Positions 52,403-61,592 of a DNA stretch of 64,000 nucleotides are shown here, in pieces (position 1 is the first letter of the stretch; each line of letters begins with the position of its first letter). Under the pieces are notes generated by a model, which was not told the DNA's origin, did not search any database, and was given only the letters and a program-made list of their open reading frames with translations. A program made the position numbers and the translations under genes. Location of the stretch: positions 186,001-250,000 of the forward strand of contig JANFNE010000006.1 of the NCBI GenBank assembly GCA_024867545.1, given 5' to 3'. This DNA comes from Phytopythium helicoides (taxonomy: Eukaryota > Oomycota > Peronosporomycetes > Pythiales > Pythiaceae).

Positions 52403-54226
52403 TCACGACAACGTACATGCGGACGCGGGGTAGTCCTTGGGCACGACGATCTGGTCCTTGGCCTGAGGGTACGGCATGGTCTTGGCCTGATTGTCCACGG
52501 ACCAGCCGGTGCGGAGAGCAATATCTTCTGCCAGCACTTTTGCGATCTTGACGTGTCCGCTCACGGCGTAGTGCATGAGCGTTGCAAAGTCTTCGGACTG
52601 TAGACCGCCAGGAACCTGATGGGCATCAGCGGCGTCAGATACAGTGAGGTTCCAAGTCGACCAGATGAGGGCGTACGCTGATGAGCGTGAAGTGAATCTT
52701 TTCGTCGTGGCGGCTCACACGAGCGATGGCGAGACGAACGATTTCTTGCAGCTGCTGCGAGATGATCTGCCGGTTGGTCTCCGAGTCCTCGGCACTGACG
52801 CATCCTTCATCGCATACGACACAGAAGATGTGGGCGTCCGGGCGGTCTACAGGACAAGAGCGAGTGTGCATGTGAGCGATAAGTGTCGATCCCTGCACAC
52901 CAGTCAGGCTGTCCGAGGCGTACGGGTTCGGACTTGGAGGATCAGGGAGGCGTATGCCTGGATAATATCCGTCTCGGAAGAGGCGGGAGGAGACAGGTCG
53001 TTGAGGCCGAGGTTGATGACCACGACATCCGGCACCCAGGCCGTCATATCCCAGTCACCTGGGCGAGACGCGAGAGTTCGTGTCCATAACTCCGGCATGG
53101 GGGACCCCCAGTCGGCAGAGTTGCTGTGAACGCCCTTCCTGCTCATGTGCACCCGATCCATGTCATGAGTCAATGTTTCGTGTCAATAACAGAAGCCAGA
53201 CGTACCCGCTCCAGGCGAGAACATGGGCCTCGGCACCTAGCATGCGTGCGGCGATGCATGCGTAGCCGTTGTAGACGTTCTCCATGCGGCCCTTGAGCCC
53301 AAAGAGATTCTTGGCGCTACTTGCTTTGCCTTCGTTACCGAAAGCGCACGTGTCCGAGTCGCCAATGAACTCAATTTTGCGCGGCGACGGCTCACTGTCC
53401 ACCGGCACCACCTCGGCCGTCGCCTCGACAATAAACCCGTAGAACGTGCACACCTAGCGTTCCCATGTCAGCCCGTGGGTAGTACCAACATGTGCTACTA
53501 GCAAATCTAAAGACTCGCCTTGAAGGTCGAGAGAGCGCCGCGCATCTGGGGCTCCGTCCGCTTGGAGACCTCGATCTCGTACTCCTGCTCGGGGTCGAGG
53601 TCCGTCGCCACTGCCGCGGGAACACTCAGCCCTCGACTAGCTCGGTTCCAAAATACCCAAAAATTTTCTCCAAGCTCTACCTTCGCAGCACATGGCCTTG
53701 ACGGACGCGCGCACGATGCACCGGAGCTCTCCGTTCACGAACACATTGAAGTAGTTGCCTGCGTCCATCCATTCCCATTCGCGTCAGCCGCCAAAAAAAT
53801 GACAATGCTCGGCGTCGCGTCTCTAGTCCTCCTGTCAAGCTTTGCGGGGCGGAATGAGTCCAGTGCGTGGCATCCCGCCTCCCTCCTCGACACCTTCAAC
53901 TCGCCGCCTCCGTTTGCTCCCCCCACACACATGTCGACCCTCCCTCCACTCCACTCACCGTCGCCCTTGAGCCGCATGCCGACCTCCCTCGCGTTGCGCA
54001 CGCGCAGCGCGACGGCCACCGCGGGCCAGTCGAACTGCGCCGTGTTGACCTTTGTCTTTCGGCTCGGCGCCGGCCCGTGGTGCAGCACGCGGCCGCGGAA
54101 CCGCACGAGCTCGCGCGCGCTCGCCGAGACGAGCCGGTAGCGGCCGTCCTTGTAGCGCGAAATGTCGAAGCGGTAGACCGCCGGCTCGTCCTCCGCCGCC
54201 GCGAGCTCGCGCGCCTCGCCCGCCAT
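52403..54226 (-). CDS. CE2-like SGNH esterase
   Basis: Seven exons: 54226-53959, 53758-53681, 53610-53519, 53453-53206, 53138-52924, 52846-52677 and 52615-52403; 427 residues. The N-terminal jelly-roll of carbohydrate esterase family 2 (LVRFRGRVLHHGPAPS, GNYFNVFVNGELRCIV) is followed by the SGNH domain: nucleophile Ser in IEFIGDSDTCAFGN, oxyanion-hole Gly in WSGKGVHSNSADWG, Asn in VVINLGLNDLS, and His in LMHYAVSGHVKIAKVLAEDI. CE2 enzymes deacetylate plant cell-wall xylan or related sugars. No signal peptide is obvious at 54226; an in-frame ATG at 54352 would add an Arg-rich stretch without one. The intron after exon 3 must start with GC (AAG|GCGAGT). The family is mostly bacterial, so ancient transfer is possible; the introns show it is long established. 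Confidence 0.85.
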
Positions 54227-55364
54227 GAGGAGCAGAGCGCCGCCGTTCGCGTGTGGCGCGCGCGGGGGCGTCGGCCGCCGCGCTCGCAGGCGCCGCCTCC
54301 CGGCTATGGCGCATGGCGCCGTGCCACTCTGCATGTTTCCCGCCGCATACAAAAGTCAAGTGTGGGGTGGCGCAGCGCGCGGACGCATGGCGGTGATTGG
54401 ATGAAAAAAAAATAAAAAACAAAGGAGGGAAGGAGTACCGTGAGAGCCCGCAGAGGTTGTGGTGGCGAGGTTTTTGTTGTTGTTGGTGGTGGTGTTGCCA
54501 ATGAGATTGGGAAAGTATGGACTTGAAAGGGAGACGATGGAATAAGATGGGCGGGTTGTGATACTGTCGTAATCAAGCGCATGGCTGGGGGAGCGGAACA
54601 AGGTGGGTGGGATTTGGTGGAGTTGACTGGGAACAGTATGTGGAGTGTACCGTGTTATGGAATTTGAAGTGATTATGACACCAGCGTCAGCTCGACACCT
54701 GCGTCATGTGGCAGCGCGCCCATCACCACTCGACCACGGTCTCCTTTGCGGCAGCATGGACCCCTCGCCTCATGATCATGATCATCATGATCTCTGCTCC
54801 TGCTTGCTTGCATTACACATGCCGACTCGACGCTTTGTGGAAAACCTGGCCTTCATTCGGCGCACAACGAGCTAGCTGCTCATTGACAACTCTCGCGAGC
54901 ATTTTCTATTGGAACGACGTGGCGACGCGACTCTGCAGTGTTTCGATTGAGCAGCAATTTGGTGTGAGCTGCTTGTGATAGGGCGCGAGCTTTTGTTCAC
55001 GGATGAGGATAAACTCTCATCCTATTCGCTCTCTATCCACAATTGGACTGCAACTTGCAGCAGCTGGAGCGGGCTCCGGAAGTGGTTGGACGCGGCTGCT
55101 CGTCGCTCGCACTCGTGGCGGCCGACAGGATTATGCTGCAGCCGTTCGAAAGCATGCGCAGGTGTTTCTGTCAATGCAGGTGCAGTCGCAGTTGAGCAAA
55201 AGCTGATGCGAACGGCAACGATATGCTCTATGCACCGCACCTTGGCATCGGGCCATCGTCGCTTGGACAGCTCGAGCATGCGTTTGCTCTTGTAATCGTT
55301 CCAGGTTTCCTGGAAATGGATCAAAGAAGGCTCAACACAACATTGACAGATGATGGAAAAAGCG
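54227..55364. other. 1.1-kb intergenic region
   Basis: No supportable gene. Contains a CCAAT box for the esterase gene (ATTGG at 54396-54400), A-rich and GT-rich tracts (54400-54500), and a palindromic TGATCATGATCATCATGATC cluster at about 54772-54791. The remaining frames are short and lack coding character. Confidence 0.4.
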
Positions 55365-58300
55365 TCAACGTACTCGCTTGGCGGCGTTTGTGGCGACCTC
55401 ATCCTCGTCAACATATTTTGGCCCGCTCGCTACAATATCGAGCACTACCTCTGTCGTGAGCTCCATCTCCTGCAGCCGCGAATGCTCGAATAGCAGAGCT
55501 TCCACAAGTGATTCGGCCACTATCGTGCTATGAAATGAAATGGCCATAAGCTCATACATACGCGGCAACAAACTGCAACCACCCAAACCATACCATTTTG
55601 ACGGAGCATGCTGCTGATCGAGAAATGCCGACTCTCCAAAGATTGCTGGCGCTGTGAAAGTGTGCACATGTGCATACTTTTCCTTTTGTGCGGCAGCCAA
55701 CCGGGACTCTGAGAGCACTAACGGAGCTGGGATCGCACTCTGTGCATACACAGCATCTGCTGCCAAGTCTGATGATGCTCGCAAACCTAATGCCATACCG
55801 TTTCGCCGACCACCGCGCAAGTATCTGCGACTTTTGTTAGAATTGACTCGTGTTTGAAATCCGAGCGGCCAGTTTGGCTTTGCCAAGTGCCGATGAAACG
55901 GTAAAACTTTGTCATCCTCGGGTTGTTCGTGATAACGACTATTTTCACCAGCTCGATTTGATGGGCTTGTGCAACGAGTTAAGTCCCTCGGTCCTTCTTC
56001 TGCTTCGTCAGAGTCAGATGAATAGTTGTCATCTGCTCGAGCGAGTGGAGGCTTTGAAAAGTCTTGGTACATTGCGCAAGAGCCCTTCCACAACACAATC
56101 AGGTGCTTGGGAGTCTCATTTTGGGCCATCAGTACTTCGCCCTTTCGGAATCGACGACGCTCAGATATGCCGACGAGGTGGCCAAGCTCACTTGTTGAAA
56201 ATGCTTGAAACACTTTGACTTGGTTTTGAAGAAAGAGGAAAACTTCCTGATTTTTGCTCGTCGATACCGCGTGAATGGTGTCGTTGTAATCACTAGGCCA
56301 GACTATTCCAATCTCTGCGCATTCATCGGCGATAAGAGTAGTGTGGGCAGATATTGCGTGCCCAGAGCAGCCAAAGACCATACCAGCTTCCAAGTGATGC
56401 GTCGTCACTGTTGAAAGTGCAAAGTCTCCCATTTTCCGGCGAACACTCAGACGCCCACCTAGCAAGACATAAAAGTTCAACGGATGTGTTTCTGCAAGTG
56501 TGAACGCCTTTCCGCATGCAACCACATCAAATTCCATGACTCGTGCTACTGCGGTAAGAGACTCTAAAGGAAAATGCTGGAAGTAGATTAGTGACCGTAA
56601 TCGTGACACGATACTACCGATCATTTCTTCTAACCGCTCCTCTGGTGCACACACAAGCGCGAGCTTGTCAGGAGGTGGCTTGCCAAACAGGCGATCGAAG
56701 ACTCCATCTGCGGCGTTGCCTCGCCCACTACTTATATTGTGAGCATTACCAATCGGAGACTTTAAAGGAGAGAACTCAGGGCCTTTAATTATCTCTGCAT
56801 ATCGATCGAAGCCTCCATGATGACTGTTGTTAGCGTTTCCGCCTAGCAGTTTTGCATAATCCACTTGGGCTTGAGCGAAGTTACCGAAACGACGATGTAT
56901 GAGTGCTCGATTTTGAAGATACTGGGGATTTCCGGGGTCATATCGCAAGGCTGAAGTGACAGCTTCGAGTGCCTCGCTATCTTTGCCAAGCTTAAGGCGA
57001 CTAACACTCAAGTTGAACATTGCTTGGTGCATGTCAGGATCGAGAATAAGACATTTTTCGAAAACTCGCTCAGCTTTAGAGAATTCTCCACGCGTATCGA
57101 ATAGAACACCTCGAAGCAGCATTGCTAGTTTGATGACAATCAAATTCCCGCTTTGTGTTCTTGCAGTTCGGTCACACTGCACCATGGCCTCGTCATACCG
57201 CCGCTCTTGAAACAGAAAATAAGCGTTAGTTACGGAGTCTAGGCCCGAATTTGCTTTTTGACTCAAACTTCCACGATTCCCTTGCTTCACTGTGCGTGGG
57301 TCGATCGCAATACAATGGTGAAGAAGCGGATCCTGAGGAATTGCTTCCGCCGTACTATTCAGATGCATTCGCTCGTATAGATGGCGGTGTATCTTACCCT
57401 GAATCTCGTGCGGTTTCGCATAAATGAGCTTGCTTACTTCTTGTTGAGACGGAAGTGGTGGAATGGTTCGTGCGATACTTTGGCTTCGGGGTAAAGTGTT
57501 GCTGCTAGTTTGTGCTGAGGAGCAAGTCTGTGGACCTTCATCATGCTTGCTCAAGTCAAGATCGACACCGAGCACCGAATGTGGTCCTTTTTCCATTACT
57601 TCCGTCACGGCGCGTCGCTGTTGTGAACAGCGCTTGCGTTGTGTGAGACCAAGTTCTAACAACATATTCTCTCGATCATAAGTAATTGAATCGGGCTTTC
57701 GGTTTGGAACTGCTCCAGTAGCCCCAGGAAGACTAAGTGCGGTCGTCCGTTTCTTCATTGCGTGGGCGGGCACAACTTCGTCGGCACTATTTGCTAACAC
57801 CTTTGACTTGCTATAGCTGTGTCTGAGCTCTTCTTGAGCGACGACAAGTGAGTGCAAAAGCTTCGCAAGTCGCTCAATGAGAACTTCTCGTGGTAAATCC
57901 ACTTCGAAGAAACCACAGAGACCACCTTGATGCAGAGCGCGCTGGAGAAGTTTGATTTGCTCATCCTCGTTTGGCTTAAGAGGAGTGACCAATGCAGCTG
58001 CAGGCGTGCTGAAACACTTCTTTTTCATTTCTCGCAAAAATGCCAACGCAGGACTCGAGGTAATGGTTTTATCGTTGCCCGCACCGACAAACACGAGAAT
58101 AAAGTCAACTTTAAACATGCCAAGAAGAGTGAATGCACGCTCATTGCTCGGTGCTACTAACACCTCGAAGTATCGCTCAAGGTCGTCAGCTAGGTCTTCT
58201 CGTCGCTGTAGATCTGGGTCAAGGATAAGCACACGGTAATGACGCTTCGAGATCGAATCAATGATGACTGTGCGCGCCTCAAGTCCTGCGTGAAATCCCT

Positions 58301-58637
58301 TGGTCCGTCTATCTACTTGCATGGCACGATTTTTCTTCACTTTGGACAAAAACCTTCGACCAGCAGAAGTAAATTGGGTGTTGAAGATTGCGTCATTTGG
58401 GAGAGCACGTGTGGGTGTAGGCTCTTCGCTTGAGGTGATCGCTGCTGATGGAGGCCTCGATCTCGCAGTGCTCTGGCCGCTTATAGAGCGCTTGCTTCTT
58501 GTTGTTGATAGCGCCGACGGCGGTCTATATGTTGAGACTTGGAGAGGATTTAGTTGAGGTGTTGAAGGTCTCGACAGACCACCTCCCAGCAAAGACAAGA
58601 CATCAGGCTGGAGGGTCATGCTGGACTTGGAAATCAT
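55365..58637 (-). CDS. Receiver-like / TPR / cyclic-nucleotide-binding protein
   Basis: Single exon, 1090 residues. Disordered Ser/Pro/Arg start. About residues 130-265 resemble a response-regulator receiver fold (RVLILDPDLQRREDLADDLE, FKVDFILVFVGAG, then a Thr/Lys pair in ALVTPLKP), although the phospho-accepting Asp is not obvious. About residues 470-590 are tetratricopeptide repeats (ALEAVTSALRYDPGNPQYLQ, NRALIHRRFGNFAQAQVDYA). Two cyclic-nucleotide-binding-like domains follow: residues about 660-790 (FPLESLTAVARVMEF, FYVLLGGRLSVRR) and about 800-1010 (FSTSELGHLVGISERRRFRK, HLIVLWKGSCAMYQD). The second is split by a long insert, and its PAIFGESAFLD matches the phosphate-binding cassette. 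No membrane segment or kinase domain, so it looks like a soluble cAMP/cGMP-sensing scaffold. Confidence 0.75.
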   Translation of the reverse strand: MISKSSMTLQPDVLSLLGGGLSRPSTPQLNPLQVSTYRPPSALSTTRSKRSISGQSTARSRPPSAAITSSEEPTPTRALPNDAIFNTQFTSAGRRFLSKVKKNRAMQVDRRTKGFHAGLEARTVIIDSISKRHYRVLILDPDLQRREDLADDLERYFEVLVAPSNERAFTLLGMFKVDFILVFVGAGNDKTITSSPALAFLREMKKKCFSTPAAALVTPLKPNEDEQIKLLQRALHQGGLCGFFEVDLPREVLIERLAKLLHSLVVAQEELRHSYSKSKVLANSADEVVPAHAMKKRTTALSLPGATGAVPNRKPDSITYDRENMLLELGLTQRKRCSQQRRAVTEVMEKGPHSVLGVDLDLSKHDEGPQTCSSAQTSSNTLPRSQSIARTIPPLPSQQEVSKLIYAKPHEIQGKIHRHLYERMHLNSTAEAIPQDPLLHHCIAIDPRTVKQGNRGSLSQKANSGLDSVTNAYFLFQERRYDEAMVQCDRTARTQSGNLIVIKLAMLLRGVLFDTRGEFSKAERVFEKCLILDPDMHQAMFNLSVSRLKLGKDSEALEAVTSALRYDPGNPQYLQNRALIHRRFGNFAQAQVDYAKLLGGNANNSHHGGFDRYAEIIKGPEFSPLKSPIGNAHNISSGRGNAADGVFDRLFGKPPPDKLALVCAPEERLEEMIGSIVSRLRSLIYFQHFPLESLTAVARVMEFDVVACGKAFTLAETHPLNFYVLLGGRLSVRRKMGDFALSTVTTHHLEAGMVFGCSGHAISAHTTLIADECAEIGIVWPSDYNDTIHAVSTSKNQEVFLFLQNQVKVFQAFSTSELGHLVGISERRRFRKGEVLMAQNETPKHLIVLWKGSCAMYQDFSKPPLARADDNYSSDSDEAEEGPRDLTRCTSPSNRAGENSRYHEQPEDDKVLPFHRHLAKPNWPLGFQTRVNSNKSRRYLRGGRRNGMALGLRASSDLAADAVYAQSAIPAPLVLSESRLAAAQKEKYAHVHTFTAPAIFGESAFLDQQHAPSKWYGLGGCSLLPRMYELMAISFHSTIVAESLVEALLFEHSRLQEMELTTEVVLDIVASGPKYVDEDEVATNAAKRVR

Positions 58638-58855
58638 TCCACGAAATGGCTACCTTGATCAAAAGGACTCGCAGTGTTCTGTCTTAGCTGCCTAAAGATA
58701 GTTGAACGTAGGTAGATGTGAACTCAGTGGCTGCAGATGCAAATGTGGAACCCATGATAAAGAAGTAGTGCGATGATTTGAAGGCTCGATTCCTTTATCT
58801 AGAGATTACGAGGCAGCTCTTCAAGTTGCGTTCCTCGAAATAAGAGGTGTCAAAC
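58638..58855. other. Short intergenic gap
   Basis: 218 bp between the stop of the P-type-ATPase-like gene and the start of the cNMP-binding protein gene, both on the minus strand. Nothing distinct is visible; it must include the 3' end of one and the promoter of the other. Confidence 0.3.
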
Positions 58856-61398
58856 TTAAATCACCGATTCCTCAGCGTCCATGGTGGGCTTGGGGCGCTT
58901 CCCTGCAGGAGAGAACCCTCGAATCGGGCTTGGAGGTCGAAGGGGCGAAACAGCAGCAAATGTGCGGGGAGTCATGGTTTGCTGAGATACATCTTGATTC
59001 ATAGTCAACAATTAGTCAGTCACCTTCTCCTCACCATGATAGATGCAAACTTACCATGGAATGCATGCTCAAAGCACTGACGAAGCTCGCGGTCTTCGAT
59101 TCCAAGCATCCGGCCCACGTTCAGGGTCTCTCGGAGAAGATTAACCATCGTAGCCTTTGCACGAGACTCGTTTTCGCTGGATCCTTTGCTCGTAGAGGCA
59201 GATGCGTCGACTCCAGTCCTTGGGAACTTCTTGACAGCTTCGATAAGCCGAATCGCGTCGCTGCGTGGACAAGTGGTACTTCGTAGAACCACATCTGCGG
59301 CAGTCTCGCAAAGATCAACAACATCTGTCGCTGGGACAGCAAATCCAACGTCGGCGCTACATACAGCAAGCGCGTGTGCGCTTCCAGAGGCAGCAAGCGC
59401 AACACATTCGCCAAGCTCTTGCAATGTTTCAACGAGCAGCTCAATTTGCGTCGGAGTACTCCCATCAAACACCGTGATTGCCTGGTCTAGTGCGACTCGA
59501 CGCCACTGACGCAGGGTGTTCGAGACTGATAATGCAGAACCGGGAAACACGCTTGCGTTAACTGTCTCGAGACGTCCAGTTGCAGCCTCTCGGAGCTCGA
59601 TGGGGATATCACAGATGGTGTGGACGCGTTTACGCCCATTCACCACGGGATCATCTACATTATCGTCCTCCTCCTCCTCATCAGTGTCATCTGCAGTCCC
59701 AGAGGCATGAGTGCTCACTTGGCTTTCGGCATCCAGATGAGAAAACTCACGATTAGTTGCACAAACGAGCAATCGAACACCTGCAGCTTGAGCAAAGGCA
59801 CCCATAAGCACCACTTCAGGATGAAGTTTTTCAGCTAGGGCCAGAGATCCGAGGTAGCTAAGTCCAGAGGTTGGAAAGTTAGCGCTTGTAAGGTCGAATT
59901 TGACACCGACAGGATATTCGTCTGGGTCCAATGACAGCTCCGCGAGACTTATTACCGTCTGTCCACGTTCTTCAAGATCAGCCACGGCATCTTGAAGTGC
60001 ATGGAGCTCCATGGTCTCAAGCGCACAGCGCGACAGAATCTCCCGAGTAGGGCCAACAAGTAACACAACGTGCGCTCGCTGCTCTTCATCGAAGTGAACG
60101 AGTACTTCACACTCGCTCAAGCGGCCTCGTAGTAGAGTCGCCTTGCTCCTAGATTTCGCTCGAGGCGAGCCCGCAGCTTCCGAAAACAGTGAGCCAAATC
60201 GACGAACTGCACTTTGGTCTCGTGCAGGGTCAATAACGACAGGCGGAGCAATTGGAGATGAAGGTGGGAGAGTTGGCACTCGGGCTTGACGGGTTTCTCC
60301 ATGCTCTGCACTTGTTTCAATCCGCGAGTGAATAGCGGTAAGAGCCTTGATAAACTTGTGTGCATGGTGGCTTCCGTCTTCAGCATGTGCGAGTACCTGC
60401 GCGACCAAATCCCGCTCAAGATCGTCACGAGGTGTTTCGTTTGCGAGAACTGCGTCGTCGACCTCGACAATCATTGGCGGGCTAACATCCAAGGAGCAGG
60501 CAACCACAGCTCGAGAGAGAATAGCTTCAGGGTGTTCGACCACAAGAGCCGACACTCGGCTAATAGCTGAGGGTAGCAAATCAGCGTGTGCGCTCACTCC
60601 AAGCTGCTTGATAGACTCGGGGAGCGGGACGTCATAATGTTTACCACTCTCACCCTTGCGTTGCTCAACAGCAGAAGACACACTACCCAGCACGGTGCTA
60701 GCTCCTGTCGTAAGCCACGGGCAAACGTTAGATCGACTCTAGAGCATGGTGCAACAAATTCAAAGCCACACCAATACGAAGAACGATGGCTTTGCCGCTT
60801 CCTCGAGTGATATTTGAGCCATAGAGCGCAATGTTTTGGGCGTCCATGTATGCAATACGCTCACCACCATCGCTGAACATGGAGCTATCAGCTGGAGTTG
60901 CAGTTCGCGGAAGTTCGGTTGTTGTTCCTGACCAAGGATCAACACAGGAAAAGGCCACATTAGCATTCGGGTGGGGTCCTTTCTCACACTCACTATCTTA
61001 CCGTCGATAGCGTGGAAGGAAACCCACATGCCGTCACTTTCAATGATGCGTACGTCCGCGGGCACACACTGGAACGGTTGTAGCGAGATTACATCGCCAG
61101 GCAGGAGATTCTCTGCGCGCGTATGCAACCAGGTGCCATCTCGTAGCACAGCAACAAGCTCATGAATGGCACCATGGCCTGCTTCCGTGTCTGTTGGCAG
61201 GAGATTAAGTCCCTTTTGTCCTTCCTGGAGGGCCAGTGCCGTCGCAGCTGACAAGCCATTCGTTCGACTGGTCGAGAGCCTTCGCTCAAGTTCGTCGAGG
61301 TCGATTAAGTGCTCGTCATATGCACTGAAAGGTGATGACGACCTGCTGATGGTAGCTTCAAGAGCACCAAGACTACCACGAGGAATTGGGATCTCCAT
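58856..61398 (-). CDS. P-type-ATPase-like pseudoenzyme without membrane segments
   Basis: Exons 61398-61002, 60927-60772, 60704-59035 and 58981-58856; 782 residues. Clear relatives of Na,K-ATPase alpha segments occur in order. The cation-ATPase N-domain is YDEHLIDLDELERRL then NGLSAATALALQEGQKGLNLL. The actuator domain is VLRDGTWLHTRAENLLPGDV then PADVRII. A nucleotide-binding-domain-like stretch (GPTREILSRCALE, YPVGVKFDLTSANFPTSGLS) is followed by a hinge-like VCSADVGFAVPATDVVDLCE. The actuator TGES is replaced by AIDGTTTELP, no DKTGT phosphorylation motif exists, and the GDGVND hinge reads AASGSAHAL. No transmembrane helix is visible, whereas true pumps have ten. It cannot pump ions; a structural or regulatory role is likely. 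Exon joins are all in phase, so the losses are not splicing artefacts. Confidence 0.75.
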
Positions 61399-61592
61399 TG
61401 ACGAGTAGTTGGAAGGAGAAAGAGCTTCAAGATGAAGGATGAAAAGTCGCAACGCGAAGCTTTCAAGTTCCGACTGACTGGACGTGGTCGGTTGCGCTTG
61501 TGACGTTTGGCTGGCGCCGAGAATCTCACCCGTCGGGGAGCTCACGAAGCAAATGCGGTATCGCAGTCTGATCAAAACAAAAGCAATTTACC
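61399..61592. promoter_or_regulatory. Bidirectional promoter region
   Basis: 194 bp between the start codons of the P-type-ATPase-like gene (-) and the Kelch-MORN gene (+). The minus frame stays open through it. No TATA or CCAAT element is evident. Shared regulation is inferred from geometry. Confidence 0.35.

Noticed and set aside
60928..60990. 23-nt intron GTAAGA...GAAAG in the P-type-ATPase-like gene
   Set aside because: The 74-nt intron ending at TGGTCAG has a CTAAT branch site and pyrimidine tract and is in phase, so it is preferred.
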